The notes: generated by a model from the letters alone, not told the origin. 64,000 nucleotides of DNA from Mesorhizobium_K sp040049215 (GCF_040049215.1 NZ_JBDZDN010000005.1:1-64000), one strand, 5' to 3'; positions 52,923 through 62,773 are shown, counted from the first letter of the stretch. Numbers and translations: made by a program.

Positions 52923-53258
52923 ATGCGGCAGATATCTCAACCAGCACCGACGATCCCGGGAAAGATCGTGCTGATCGCCGGTATGTGCGCCGCGATCCAT
53001 CTCGGCGCGATCGATCTCGCGTTCGCACAAAGCTCGGGTGCGTTCGCGCCGCTCGAGACCGCCGTGCAGATGATCGTCGACTTCATCACCGGCCCGTTCG
53101 GTCGGCTGCTCGCGATCATCGCGGTTATCGGTCTTGGCTTCCTTGCCTTTGCCGGCCGTCTGTCCTGGTTTACCGCCGGCGCTGTCGTGCTGGGCATAGG
53201 TCTGGTTTTCGGCGCGCCGGCGATCGTGGACGAGATGATTTCGGCTGTCGGGAACTGA
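52923..53258 (+). CDS. virB2: VirB2-like pilin
   Basis: The 111-residue precursor has a long signal peptide (cleavage likely after AFA, before QSSGAF) and two hydrophobic helices (LLAIIAVIGLGFLAFAG and WFTAGAVVLGIGLVFGA) joined by a short basic loop, as in VirB2/TrbC pilins. It forms the conjugative pilus. Confidence 0.87.
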   Translation: MRQISQPAPTIPGKIVLIAGMCAAIHLGAIDLAFAQSSGAFAPLETAVQMIVDFITGPFGRLLAIIAVIGLGFLAFAGRLSWFTAGAVVLGIGLVFGAPAIVDEMISAVGN

Positions 53259-53262
53259 GGCG

Positions 53263-53562
53263 ATGGACGACGTCTCCGACGACAGGCCTGAGCTCACGCC
53301 ATTGGTGATTGGCCTGACGCGACCGCCCATGATGTGGGGCATCCCTCTCAACGCCTTCTACATCATCGTGGGAGTCACGCTGATCGCGTTCCTTGTGACA
53401 GCAAGTTTCTGGTCGGCGCTGATCGCGCCCTTCATTTACCTCGCACTTTTTGCCTTCTGCAGCCGCGACATCCGCATCCTTGACCTCGCGCAGGTTGCCG
53501 GGCGTCGCACGCCCCGCACACGGAACCGGCTGTTCTGGCGCACCAATTCCTATGGGCCTTAG
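53263..53562 (+). CDS. virB3: VirB3-like inner-membrane protein
   Basis: The 99-residue protein has the family start LTPLVIGLTRPPMMWGIPLNAFY and two closely spaced helices, then FCSRDIRILDLAQVAGRR. VirB3 sits in the inner membrane complex with VirB4. It is four bases after virB2 and two before virB4. Confidence 0.87.
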   Translation: MDDVSDDRPELTPLVIGLTRPPMMWGIPLNAFYIIVGVTLIAFLVTASFWSALIAPFIYLALFAFCSRDIRILDLAQVAGRRTPRTRNRLFWRTNSYGP

Positions 53563-53564
53563 CC

Positions 53565-55979
53565 ATGCTGAACGTTGTCACAGAAGAGCTGGGATTTGGT
53601 CGCGAGCGTCGCCGTGAACGTGCCATGGCCGTCCACATTCCCTACATGCGCCACCTCGCCGACACGGTGATCGGGCTAGAAAGCGGCGCGATCCTCTCTG
53701 TCATCAAACTTGACGGGCTGTTCTTCCAGACGGAGGACCAGGCCGAGCTCAACATGCGCGCGAGTGTGCAGAACACCATGATCCGCGCGCTCGGCTCCAG
53801 CCGCTACTCGCTTTGGTCGACCGTCGTCCGCACGCAGGTTCAGCCGGAAACCGGCGGCTCGTTCTCGGATTCGTTCTGTGACCTGCTCGACAAGCGCTAC
53901 ATGACGGAACTGCGCGCCAAGCGCATGTTCACCAACGATCTCTATTTCACAATCGCGCGTTCCGGCATGCGCGGCGCGCTTGGCGCAGCCGAGACCGTCT
54001 CCCGGCTTCTCGACAGATCTTCCGGTCGGGAGATCGTCGAGCTGCGCCTACACGAGCGTATCAACGAACTCGAAGAGGTCGTCGGCAACATCGTTCGCGA
54101 GCTCCAGAAATACGGCGCGCGCCCACTCGGTATCGTCCACCATAAAGGCGAGCCGTACTCGGAACCCTGCGCCTTCTTCAACACGCTTCTAACCTGCGGG
54201 CTCTCACGGCCGATGCGGTTGCCGCGGATGGCAATCCGCAACTATGTCGGAACCTCGCGACTGCATTTTTCCAAGCGGACTATGCAGGCGCAGGGACGGG
54301 TCGAGGCTGAGAACCGCTTCGGCGCGATGCTTTCCATCAAGGAGTATCCGCCCTTCTCGGCGCCCGGCATGCTCGATGGACTGCTGCAGATGAACCATGA
54401 GTTCATGCTGACCCAATCCTTCACCCTTGCTGACAAGCCGATCGCCCAGGAACGGATCTCGCGCCTGCAGCGTCAGATCCGGGCCTCCGACGAGTCCGGC
54501 AGCACGGTCGAAACCGACATCGATTTCGCGCTCAACAGTCTCGTCAATCAGGAGGCAGTGTTCGGTTATCATCATTTCAGCCTGCTCTGCCTGTCGCGCA
54601 ATCTCGCTGGCCTCGACAAGGCCGTAGCCGAACTCGGCTCCTGCCTCACAGACATGAACGTCAACTGGCTGCGCGAGGACCTCAACATGGAGGCCTCCTT
54701 CTGGGCGCAGCTGCCCGGCAACCATGCCTACATCGCCCGTTCCGCCATGCTGTCGAGCGCCAATTTCTCTGGCCTTTCCTCCATGCACAATTTCGCGACA
54801 GGGCGGGCGACCGGCGTGCATTGGGGACTGCCGATTTCCATCCTCGAGACAACGTCGCAAACGCCGTATCATTTCAATTTCCACCAGCGCGACATCGGCC
54901 ACTTCCTCGTCACCGGCCCGACGGGCTCGGGCAAGACCGTCGTCCTCACCTTCCTGCTTGCGCAGGCGTTCCGCATCCGGCCGGAGCCGAAGGCCGTCTT
55001 CTTCGATAAAGATCGCGGCGCCGAGATTTTTGTGCGGGCCGTTGGGGGTGCCTACGAGGTTTTGCAACCGGGCGTTCCGACAGGGTTCAATCCGCTCCAG
55101 CTCGAGAACAATTCGACCAATCGCGATTTCTTGGCTCGCCTCCTCAAGGCGATGCTCCAGCCTGCTGACGGGAGCGGCTTTGCCCAAGAGGAAGAAGATA
55201 CCCTGGAACGAGCTATTGGCCGCATCTGCCAGGAGCCGATCGGACAACGCACCCTCGCCAATCTGTCCGGCCTCCTGATGGGACGTTCCCGGGCCGACGC
55301 CAACGATCTTCAGTCGCGACTGAGACCGTGGTTCGAAGGCGAGAAGGCCTGGCTCTTCAATGCTGGACGCGACGTGCTGACGTTTTCCGGCCGGAGCATT
55401 TTTGGCTTCGATATGACGCACATCCTGGACAATCAGGAGGTGCGCACACCGGCCCTCATGTACCTGTATCACCGGCTCGATGAGCTGCTCACCGGCGATC
55501 CCGTCCTGATCTTCATGGACGAGGGCTGGAAGCTACTTCAGGACTCGACCTTCTCCGGCTACATCGTCGACAAGATGAAGACGATCCGGAAGATGAACGG
55601 GATCGTCGGCTTCGGAACGCAGTCTGCCGCCGACATTGCGCGCGCACCGCAGTCACACACGCTGATTGAGCAGTCGGCGACGAACATTCATTTCCCCAAT
55701 CCGCGCGCGGACGAGGAGAGCTACATCCGCCGCTTCGGGCTGACGGCCAAGGAATACAACTTCGTCAGGAACACGCCGCCGGAGCGGCGGACCTTCCTCA
55801 TCAAGCACGGGAACGACTCCGTCATCGCACGGCTCGATCTCTCGGCGATGCCCGACATCGTCAAGGTGCTATCGGGCCGCAAGGAGACTGTCGAGGCCTG
55901 CGCGGCGTTGCGTGCCCGTCTTGGTGAGGACCCGGCGGCGTGGCTCCCGGAATTCTGCGGATGGGAGCGTGCAACATGA
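53565..55979 (+). CDS. virB4: VirB4-like secretion ATPase
   Basis: The 804-residue protein is full length. The CagE/VirB4 N-terminal domain includes HIPYMRHLADTVIGLESGAILSVIKLDG. The ATPase has Walker A GPTGSGKTVV (about 452-461), AVFFDKDRG, and Walker B VLIFMDEGWKLL (about 645-656). It powers pilus assembly and substrate passage. The stop overlaps the next ATG. Confidence 0.93.
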   Translation: MLNVVTEELGFGRERRRERAMAVHIPYMRHLADTVIGLESGAILSVIKLDGLFFQTEDQAELNMRASVQNTMIRALGSSRYSLWSTVVRTQVQPETGGSFSDSFCDLLDKRYMTELRAKRMFTNDLYFTIARSGMRGALGAAETVSRLLDRSSGREIVELRLHERINELEEVVGNIVRELQKYGARPLGIVHHKGEPYSEPCAFFNTLLTCGLSRPMRLPRMAIRNYVGTSRLHFSKRTMQAQGRVEAENRFGAMLSIKEYPPFSAPGMLDGLLQMNHEFMLTQSFTLADKPIAQERISRLQRQIRASDESGSTVETDIDFALNSLVNQEAVFGYHHFSLLCLSRNLAGLDKAVAELGSCLTDMNVNWLREDLNMEASFWAQLPGNHAYIARSAMLSSANFSGLSSMHNFATGRATGVHWGLPISILETTSQTPYHFNFHQRDIGHFLVTGPTGSGKTVVLTFLLAQAFRIRPEPKAVFFDKDRGAEIFVRAVGGAYEVLQPGVPTGFNPLQLENNSTNRDFLARLLKAMLQPADGSGFAQEEEDTLERAIGRICQEPIGQRTLANLSGLLMGRSRADANDLQSRLRPWFEGEKAWLFNAGRDVLTFSGRSIFGFDMTHILDNQEVRTPALMYLYHRLDELLTGDPVLIFMDEGWKLLQDSTFSGYIVDKMKTIRKMNGIVGFGTQSAADIARAPQSHTLIEQSATNIHFPNPRADEESYIRRFGLTAKEYNFVRNTPPERRTFLIKHGNDSVIARLDLSAMPDIVKVLSGRKETVEACAALRARLGEDPAAWLPEFCGWERAT

Positions 55980-57043
55980 TCCGGCGGCTTTCTCTCCTTC
56001 TCACCTTGCTTGCCTCACCGGCCCTTGCCGACATTCCAACAATCGACGGCACCCTGCTCGATCCGCGCGAGGCGCGCGATCGAAAAACAACCGATATCGA
56101 TGAGGCGGATCGCGACCGCTACACCCAGAACCAGGGCGTCACCTGCTCAGTCCACCGGCCGGCGCGCAAGGACGATCCGGTCGCCGCCGCGAATGCCAAT
56201 CCGACGATTGCCGGCCTTGTCCGCCGCATCGCGCGCGAAGAGGGGATCGATGAGAACCAGTTTCTCGCTTTGGTCTATCAGGAGAGCCGCTTCAATCCGT
56301 GTGCAAAGTCGGGCGCCGGTGCGCTGGGCCTTGCACAGCTCATGCCTGGCACCGCGAGCGACCTCGGCGTCAATCCTTACGATATCGAGCAGAACCTGCG
56401 GGGTGGCGCGCGCTACTACAAGCAGCAGCTGCGCCGCTTCAACGGCGATGTGTCGCTGGCGCTAGCCGCCTATAATTCCGGGCCTGGCAATGTGCAGAAG
56501 TATGGCGGGATCCCGCCATTCCGCGAGACGCAGGGCTATGTCGCCAACATCACCCAAAAATGGCTGCCGGCCTTTGGCGGCTCGGACAAATCCGGCATTC
56601 CCCTCAATTATGGCGGCGGCAGTTCTGCTTTCGAAGGGGCGCGCGATAGCACGCTGAACGCGATGGGCTTGACCGCGGCGACCACTGAAGGCTCTGGCGA
56701 CATCACCTCGTGGTTCGAACAATTGGGCGCCATGAACACCGGCACGATCCAGGACAGCTGGGATCACAATGGTGGGGCGCGCAACGCCAATCTCGAGATG
56801 ATCAATCAGCTCATCCTGCTCGGCACGGCATTCACCGATCTCACCAACTCAAGCAACGCCATGACGGCGAGCGACATGTCGGGTGCAAACCGATCGGGTC
56901 AGTACGAGGAGACCGAAACAGGGGGCACACGGCCCGTGGCCGGCTTCTGTGACGAGAGGCAGGGGCTCGTCTGGGACGCTGGGGCAAAAGCCTGTGTCCA
57001 GAAAATCAATCTCGAAGCCGGGCTGCAGCTCACCCCGGAATGA
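55976..57043 (+). CDS. Second lytic transglycosylase of the secretion operon
   Basis: The ATG at 55976 overlaps the virB4 stop (ATGA). The 355-residue precursor has a signal peptide ending ALA-DIPTID. The SLT domain (about 85-195) shows LVYQESRFNPCAKSGAGALGLAQLMPGTASDLGV, catalytic Glu near 101, and ALAAYNSGPGNVQKYGGIPPFRETQGYVANI. A long C-terminal region without a recognised domain follows. This is a second cell-wall enzyme beside the VirB1-like one. Confidence 0.82.
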   Translation: MIRRLSLLLTLLASPALADIPTIDGTLLDPREARDRKTTDIDEADRDRYTQNQGVTCSVHRPARKDDPVAAANANPTIAGLVRRIAREEGIDENQFLALVYQESRFNPCAKSGAGALGLAQLMPGTASDLGVNPYDIEQNLRGGARYYKQQLRRFNGDVSLALAAYNSGPGNVQKYGGIPPFRETQGYVANITQKWLPAFGGSDKSGIPLNYGGGSSAFEGARDSTLNAMGLTAATTEGSGDITSWFEQLGAMNTGTIQDSWDHNGGARNANLEMINQLILLGTAFTDLTNSSNAMTASDMSGANRSGQYEETETGGTRPVAGFCDERQGLVWDAGAKACVQKINLEAGLQLTPE

Positions 57044-57054
57044 TGGAGGCGATC

Positions 57055-57753
57055 ATGAAGCGTTCCTTAGGAATACTCGTTGGCTGTGGACTGTCGGCTT
57101 TGCCGGCAGCAGCCGACATCCCGGTGATCGACAAGACCAATTACAAGGTAGCGCGCGAGACGGCCGACACCACCTCGAAGATTCTCGACACAAACAAGGA
57201 TATCCTGACGACGGTCAAGGAGACTCTGGAGGCTGTCACCGGGGACCGGGGCGGCGAAGCCGGTTCGCTGAAAGACCTCGCGATCGGCAACGGTTTCAGT
57301 GTTTCGTCCGTGCCGTCCTTCGACAACCTGCTTCAGAACGGCATCCCGGACTTCGGATCGATGAGCGGCGAGGTCGCCCAGGCGGTGACGCTGTTCATCA
57401 ATGGGCTTCAACTGGTCAAATCGCTGTCCGGAAAGGAGAACAGCTCGCTGGCCAGCGACAAGTCCTATGAGGAGCTGATGCGCACCGTGCTCGGCGTTTC
57501 TGCGCTGATCACCGGATCACGGCAAGCGGTGGAGACCAGGCGTACGGCCCTCGAAAGTGCCGGACAAAACATCGGCAAGGCCGAGGACATCAAGGGCTCG
57601 ATCGATCAGAACACACAGCTTCAGGTGCAGACGGGTCTGACGCTCAACGAGTTGATCGGCGTGCTCAATGGCGGGGTGCAGTCGCTGCAAGCCGAGAACC
57701 AGCGCAAGCTCACCGACATTTCGAACACGCGCAAAGCGTTGCGATACGAATGA
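57055..57753 (+). CDS. virB5: VirB5-like minor pilin
   Basis: GGAGGCGATC precedes the ATG at 57055, preferred over 57040. The 232-residue precursor has a signal peptide (cleaved after AAA-DIP) and long helices (TNKDILTTVKETLEAVTG, QTGLTLNELIGVLNGGVQSLQAENQRKLTDIS), the all-helical VirB5/TraC pattern. It would cap the pilus. Confidence 0.8.
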   Translation: MKRSLGILVGCGLSALPAAADIPVIDKTNYKVARETADTTSKILDTNKDILTTVKETLEAVTGDRGGEAGSLKDLAIGNGFSVSSVPSFDNLLQNGIPDFGSMSGEVAQAVTLFINGLQLVKSLSGKENSSLASDKSYEELMRTVLGVSALITGSRQAVETRRTALESAGQNIGKAEDIKGSIDQNTQLQVQTGLTLNELIGVLNGGVQSLQAENQRKLTDISNTRKALRYE

Positions 57754-57965
57754 CGGTGCGCCGATCTCGATACGTTGCCGCTTTGATGCTGACCTTGGTT
57801 GTCGGCGGCTGCGGCACCCCGAAGGAAAAGACCGCGCCCTGCAAGCGGCCTGCGAACCTGTCCAGCTACGCCCCAGAAGAAGCCGCCGACTGCGGTCCGA
57901 TGGGACTCGTGAACACCGACTCGGCTGCGGCACGGCGCGCGATCGAGATGCTTCAGTCGGAATGA
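57750..57965 (+). CDS. Small lipoprotein in the VirB7 position
   Basis: A 71-residue precursor with a type II signal peptide (LMLTLVVGGCGTPKEK; lipidated cysteine at about 21) and two further cysteines. Its place among virB5 and virB6, its size and its lipobox fit VirB7, which stabilises VirB9 at the outer membrane. The sequence itself is too short to prove family membership; an entry-exclusion lipoprotein is the alternative. Confidence 0.6.
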   Translation: MTVRRSRYVAALMLTLVVGGCGTPKEKTAPCKRPANLSSYAPEEAADCGPMGLVNTDSAAARRAIEMLQSE

Positions 57966-57977
57966 GAAGGCAGGGCG

Positions 57978-58982
57978 GTGGAAGACTTCATTGGCGAACT
58001 CCTCGAACGCATCGACGCCTCGGGCGAGAATTTTTCGCAGAGAGCCTACGAGGCGCTGAGCCAGGATATCGAGCCGCTGCTGCGGCTGCTTTTCATCCTC
58101 GCCGTGCTCTTCTACGGCGTTCAGCTGTTTCTTGGCACGTCACGCATCAGCGTCGCCGAAATCATTGGGCGTCTTGCCCGGATTCTTGTCATTTTCATTC
58201 TCGTCGGAACCTGGGCGAACTTCAATTCGCTCGTCTATGAATGGCTGACAGAGGTCCCCGAGGCGGCCGGGCGGGCAATCCTGGCGGCGTCCGGCACCGG
58301 CGTGACGGAGCCGACGAACGGACTTTCCCAGATCTGGAAAACCGCCAATGTCGCCGCGGCTGCGTTCTCCGAGCAGGCCGGCTACCTCTCTGTCCTTCCA
58401 GCGCTGATCGGCATGATCATCATGCTGTTTGCCGGCATTTTTGTCGCGATCGCACTCGGGATCCTTGTTCTAGCGAAAGTCATCCTTTGGGTCCTGCTCG
58501 GCACCGCTCCCATCTTCATTTCCTGCATGTTCTTCAACGTGACCCGCAACTACGCAATGGGCTGGGTCAACCAGTGCCTGCTCTACGCGATGATTCCATT
58601 GTTCGTGTACGTCATCGCCGCGTTTCTGATCGCAGCGATGGAACCGGAATTGACGAAGATCGATCAGGTCTCGGGGAACCGCGAGCTGAAGCTCAGCGAC
58701 TTCGCCGCCTTCATCATGCTGTGCATCGCCGGCGCATTTGTCCTCTTCCAGGTCCAGTCGCTCGCGCAGGGCATTGTCGGCGCCTTCGCGACCGCAATCG
58801 GTCACGAGGCGCGCAGGCGCGCCTATCAGGGCGTGTACTGGAGCCGCGAGGCGGTCGGCCGGTCTGCTCAGCAGACTCAAGCCGCGGTTCATCGCGTCCA
58901 GGCACGACTGAGATCGCAGCAGCCGACCGCTGCCGGCACTGCCATGCAGCGTACGATCACGGCGAATGGAACGCCGAGATAG
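57978..58982 (+). CDS. virB6: VirB6-like polytopic channel protein
   Basis: A GTG start after GGCAGGGCG gives 334 residues. There are about six to seven helices: LLRLLFILAVLFYGVQLFLG, ILVIFILVGTWANFN, LPALIGMIIMLFAGIFVAIALGILVLAKVILWVLLGTAPIFI, then ALLYAM-type and FAAFIMLCIAGAFVLFQVQSL. VirB6 forms part of the inner-membrane channel. Confidence 0.85.
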   Translation: MEDFIGELLERIDASGENFSQRAYEALSQDIEPLLRLLFILAVLFYGVQLFLGTSRISVAEIIGRLARILVIFILVGTWANFNSLVYEWLTEVPEAAGRAILAASGTGVTEPTNGLSQIWKTANVAAAAFSEQAGYLSVLPALIGMIIMLFAGIFVAIALGILVLAKVILWVLLGTAPIFISCMFFNVTRNYAMGWVNQCLLYAMIPLFVYVIAAFLIAAMEPELTKIDQVSGNRELKLSDFAAFIMLCIAGAFVLFQVQSLAQGIVGAFATAIGHEARRRAYQGVYWSREAVGRSAQQTQAAVHRVQARLRSQQPTAAGTAMQRTITANGTPR

Positions 58983-59033
58983 GCCATGAGGGCCGAACCA
59001 TGACCGAGATACAACCCGATTGCGAAATGACGA

Positions 59034-59729
59034 ATGGCCGAGAGCACCGACAATCAACTCCGTTCCTATTTCCAGCATGGCGACATCTGGGAGCAGGAGA
59101 TCATCAAGAGGGCCAAACGATCGGCGCGCGTCGCCTGGTTCTTCGCGCTGATCTTCGCGGGCCTTGCAGCGCTGAGCCTCGTTGCCGTGGTCCTTATGCT
59201 GCCGCTGAAAAGCTTCGAACCCTATGTGGTTACCGTCGATCGCACGACCGGATACATCGAGGTCCAATCCGGCCTGACACGGCCAGCCAAGCTCACCGAG
59301 CAGCAGGCGATCACCCAGGCCAACGTCGTACGCTACATCCGCAATCGCGAGGGCTACGATCCCTACGCCATCGAGGAGTACTTTGGGATCGCAGCGCTGC
59401 TTTCGACCGGCGATGCGGCGCGCGAGCTCCAGGCCCTGTTCAGCGCCGCCAATCCGCAGAATCCGGCCAAGGTCTACGGCCGTCTCAAGCGCGTGCTGGT
59501 CGAAATCAAGTCGGTGACCTTTCCGAACGCCAGCACCGCGATCGTGCGCTTCTCGACCACGGAAAAGAGCGACACGGAGTCGATCGTCCGTCATTGGATC
59601 TCGGTCGTGCGCTTCCGCTACACCGATACGCCCATTCGCAACGAGTGGCGTTTCGACAATCCCCTGGGCTTCCAGGTGTACTCGTACCGCCGGGATCAGG
59701 AAACGGTCTCGCCGGGGGAGGGGGGATGA
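59034..59729 (+). CDS. virB8: VirB8-like assembly factor
   Basis: The 231-residue protein has a cytoplasmic N-terminus (SYFQHGDIWEQEIIKRAKRS), one helix (VAWFFALIFAGLAALSLVAVVLML) and a periplasmic domain with PYVVTVDRTTGYIEVQ, REGYDPYAIEEYF and HWISVVRFRY. It nucleates assembly of the core complex. The stop overlaps the virB9 ATG. Confidence 0.9.
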   Translation: MAESTDNQLRSYFQHGDIWEQEIIKRAKRSARVAWFFALIFAGLAALSLVAVVLMLPLKSFEPYVVTVDRTTGYIEVQSGLTRPAKLTEQQAITQANVVRYIRNREGYDPYAIEEYFGIAALLSTGDAARELQALFSAANPQNPAKVYGRLKRVLVEIKSVTFPNASTAIVRFSTTEKSDTESIVRHWISVVRFRYTDTPIRNEWRFDNPLGFQVYSYRRDQETVSPGEGG

Positions 59730-60535
59730 ACGCCCGTTTCCTCATGGTGGCCATTCTTATGGTGTCTGGCCTGTCCTCGGTCCTGGCAGCACAAACGCCG
59801 AAAGGCGGGTCGCTCGATGCCAGGGTCACCAGCGTGACGTATCAGGAAAACAATGTCGTCCAGGTCTTCGCGACTTACGGCATTTCCACGATGATCATCT
59901 TCGACGAGGACGAGAAATTCGAGACGATCTCGCTGGGCGATACCGAAAGCTGGCAGGTCGTGCCGGCTGAAAAAGGCAACATCCTCTTCGTCAAGCCGAT
60001 CGCCAAGGACGTGGCGACCAACATGAACGTCGTCACCGACAAGCGTATTTATTATCTCGAGCTGCACGATTATGCACCGGAGGCAGGCCGCAAGGTCTTT
60101 GGGATCCGCTTTCATTATCCCGAGAAGAACCTCAACACCGCCTTGCGCAAGGAAGCCGAGCAGCGGGCCGCCTGGCCAAACATCTCCGGCATCGACAAGG
60201 CCAACGTCAACATCGACTACTCCTTTTCGGGCGATGCGCGGATGAAGCCGCTCATGGTCTTCGACGACACCAACAAGACGTTCTTCAAGTTCGACCGCCG
60301 CGTGCCCGCGATCTTCGCTGTCAATGCGAACTTCTCCGAGACGCTCAAGAACTTTCGCAGGGAAGGGGAATACATCGTGGTCGACGGTACGGCGACGCAG
60401 TTCACGCTGCGCGACGGTGACCAGTGGATCTGTATTTTCAATTTGAGGAAGCCGGATTTTGGGGCGCCTGATCCAAGTGTCCTCGGCCCGGTCGAGGATA
60501 CGAGGGCAACGAAGCGGCGTAGGAGCGGCAACTGA
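59726..60535 (+). CDS. virB9: VirB9-like outer-membrane complex protein
   Basis: The true start is the ATG at 59726 after GGGGGAGGGG; the long open frame upstream to 58241 is an out-of-phase shadow of virB6 and virB8. The 269-residue precursor has a signal peptide (cleaved near VLA-AQT) and the VirB9 pattern DARVTSVTYQENNVVQVFATYGISTMIIFDEDE and KPLMVFDDTNKTFFKF. It pairs with VirB7 and VirB10 in the outer-membrane ring. Confidence 0.9.
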   Translation: MNARFLMVAILMVSGLSSVLAAQTPKGGSLDARVTSVTYQENNVVQVFATYGISTMIIFDEDEKFETISLGDTESWQVVPAEKGNILFVKPIAKDVATNMNVVTDKRIYYLELHDYAPEAGRKVFGIRFHYPEKNLNTALRKEAEQRAAWPNISGIDKANVNIDYSFSGDARMKPLMVFDDTNKTFFKFDRRVPAIFAVNANFSETLKNFRREGEYIVVDGTATQFTLRDGDQWICIFNLRKPDFGAPDPSVLGPVEDTRATKRRRSGN

Positions 60536-61761
60536 TGCAGCGCGGGCCGGAACTTGAAGCGCTGGGAAAGGCCGACGATCCGGTCGTCGCCGACCGCTCG
60601 GTCCGACGCAACCAGTTGATCGGTGGCGGCCTTCTCGTCGTCTTCGGGCTTGTTGCCGGCTACTTCGTCATAGCAGGCGGGGAGCAGCCTGCACGCGACA
60701 TGCTGGACGGCGACGAGGAGTTCACGACCACCACTTTCCGTCCACCTTCATTCGTCCGCGATGGCGAACCGCAGCCTGAACCTGCCAAGCCGGAAATCAT
60801 CGAACTGCCACCGCCGCCACCTCCACCAGCGCCTCCGCAAGAGACGGTCGATACGACAGAGTTCGACGTGCCTCCACCTCCCGTACCGGCAGCAGTGCCG
60901 CCCCCAACCGAGGCCAGTGAGCCACCGAGGGATGAGTTTCCGGAGCGCTTTCGTTCGAACATGATCGTCCTCGACAATAAGGCGGCCGAGAGCGCCGCGG
61001 GCGGCCTTGCGGACGGGGAAAATGCCGGGCTGTCCGTTGCCGGTGAGGATCGCGCCAGCAAATTCCTCGCCGCCGCGGCCAACCTTGGCGACCGCTCGGC
61101 CAAGGCGCGCAACATCGAACGCATCGACGCGCTTGTGCCCGAGGGCACTCTCATTCCCGGTATTCTTGAGACGGCAATCGTCAGCGACCTGCCCGGACAG
61201 ATCCGGGCCATTGTTTCCGACGACGTCTATTCCTTCGATGGCCGCCGTGTCCTGATCCCCACCGGCACGCGGCTGATCGGCGAATACCAGTCGGAGGTTG
61301 TCCGCGGGCAAAAGCGAATCTTCGTGGTCTGGACCCGCATGCTGCGCGACGACGGTGTCAGCGTTCGGCTCGATTCCATTGGGGCCGACAGTCTCGGCCG
61401 TTCCGGCCTCACCGGCCGCGTCGACAACAAATTCCGCGAGCGCTTTGGCGCCGCGATTTTGCTCTCGATCGTCGGAGGCGGGGCGAGTTATCTGGCAGGT
61501 TACGGTAGCCAGGCCGCGAGCGGTGACAGTGACGACGCCGAAACCGCCGAGGAGCTCGCCCGCAATACGATCGCAGAGACCTTCTCCGATATGGCGAACC
61601 AGGCGCTCGGCGACAGTTTGCGGATTCCGCCGACCATCAGCGTCAGCCAGGGCGAACGCATTTTCGTCTTCGTGCGCCAGGACCTCGATTTCTCGGCGAT
61701 GTACGAGGATCCGGTGACCGAGGCGCTGAGGGAGATCCGTCGTGAACGCGGTCTCAACTGA
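60535..61761 (+). CDS. virB10: VirB10-like core complex protein
   Basis: The ATG at 60535 overlaps the virB9 stop (TGATG). The 408-residue protein has one inner-membrane helix (LIGGGLLVVFGLVAGYFVIAGG), a proline-rich stretch (about 75-135) and the VirB10 beta-barrel domain with VPEGTLIPGILETAIVSDLPGQIRAIVSDDVYSFDGR and LIPTGTRLIGEY. It spans both membranes and senses ATP use by the ATPases. Confidence 0.92.
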   Translation: MQRGPELEALGKADDPVVADRSVRRNQLIGGGLLVVFGLVAGYFVIAGGEQPARDMLDGDEEFTTTTFRPPSFVRDGEPQPEPAKPEIIELPPPPPPPAPPQETVDTTEFDVPPPPVPAAVPPPTEASEPPRDEFPERFRSNMIVLDNKAAESAAGGLADGENAGLSVAGEDRASKFLAAAANLGDRSAKARNIERIDALVPEGTLIPGILETAIVSDLPGQIRAIVSDDVYSFDGRRVLIPTGTRLIGEYQSEVVRGQKRIFVVWTRMLRDDGVSVRLDSIGADSLGRSGLTGRVDNKFRERFGAAILLSIVGGGASYLAGYGSQAASGDSDDAETAEELARNTIAETFSDMANQALGDSLRIPPTISVSQGERIFVFVRQDLDFSAMYEDPVTEALREIRRERGLN

Positions 61762-62773
61762 ACTCGTCCGAAACGATCGGCACTATTTCCTCTATCGGGC
61801 GTTGGCGCCGCTAAAGCCGTTCCTCGAAAATCCGAATGTGGTTGAGGTCTCGGTCAATCGTCCCGGCGAGGTCTATGTCGAACGGCTCGGCGCCGACCAT
61901 ATGGAATTCCACGACCTTCCGGAACTCACGACCGCCGAGATCGTCAACATCGGCGAGCGCGTAGCTGCCTCGACGAACCAGTTCATCAGCGCCGCCAGTC
62001 CCCTGCTGAGTGCCGCCCTTCCGACCGGCGAACGCATCCAGGTCATCCTGCCGCCGGCCGCCCCCGACGGCGGCGCGATCTCGATCAGAAAACAGGTCGT
62101 GAGCGATTTTACCCTGGAGGACTATCGCGACAACGGCGCGCTCGATGGGGTGTCGGTCTCGCTAGGCGGCCTCAGCGAAACCGAACGCGTTCTGATGCGC
62201 CATCTTCGCGAACGTGACATCTACGGGTTCATCCGCGCGGCAATCGTCAATCGCGTGTCGATCTTGATCAGCGGCGGGACGTCGACGGGCAAGACCACAT
62301 TTCTGAATGCCTGCCTGAAATCGGTCGACCGCCACGAACGCATCATAACGCTAGAGGACACACGCGAGCTGTTTCCACCCCAGGCGAACGCCGTGCATCT
62401 TCTCGCGTCGCGTGGGGATCAGGGCACGGCCAATGTGACGATCCAGTCCTTGCTGGAAGCCTCGCTCCGGATGCGGCCGGACCGGCTCTTCGTCGGCGAG
62501 GTGAGGGGCTCGGAAGCTTTTGCCTTCCTTCGTGCAATCAACACCGGTCATCCAGGTTCCATGTCAACGGTACACGCGGACACACCGCTCGGCGCCTACG
62601 AGCAGCTTGCCATGATGGTCATGCAGTCAGGACTTTCGGCGGCTTACCCGAAGGCTGATCTGATCTCCTACATCAGACAAGTCATCCCGGTGGTGATCCA
62701 GCTCCGGCGTGACGGCGGCCGGCGTGGCGTGTCGGAGATTTTCTTCGCGCGAGACGGGGCAGGAAACCAATGA
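61742..62773 (+). CDS. virB11: VirB11-like secretion ATPase
   Basis: The GTG at 61742 overlaps the virB10 end by 20 bases and gives 343 residues. It has Walker A SGGTSTGKTTF (about 178), ITLEDTRELFPP (Asp box), a His-box like RPDRLFVGEVRGSEAFAFLRAINTGHPGSMSTVHAD. It is a hexameric traffic ATPase switching between pilus assembly and DNA transfer. Confidence 0.92.
   Translation: MNAVSTELVRNDRHYFLYRALAPLKPFLENPNVVEVSVNRPGEVYVERLGADHMEFHDLPELTTAEIVNIGERVAASTNQFISAASPLLSAALPTGERIQVILPPAAPDGGAISIRKQVVSDFTLEDYRDNGALDGVSVSLGGLSETERVLMRHLRERDIYGFIRAAIVNRVSILISGGTSTGKTTFLNACLKSVDRHERIITLEDTRELFPPQANAVHLLASRGDQGTANVTIQSLLEASLRMRPDRLFVGEVRGSEAFAFLRAINTGHPGSMSTVHADTPLGAYEQLAMMVMQSGLSAAYPKADLISYIRQVIPVVIQLRRDGGRRGVSEIFFARDGAGNQ

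Noticed and set aside
54204..55472. 422-codon leftward frame opposite virB4
   Set aside because: It lies inside a complete virB4 gene with both Walker motifs and has no recognisable domain.
58241..59725. Very long open frame upstream of and in phase with virB9
   Set aside because: It overlaps virB6 and virB8 in another phase, is arginine-rich and low in hydrophobic runs as expected of a shadow, and virB9 has its own start with a strong ribosome site at 59726.
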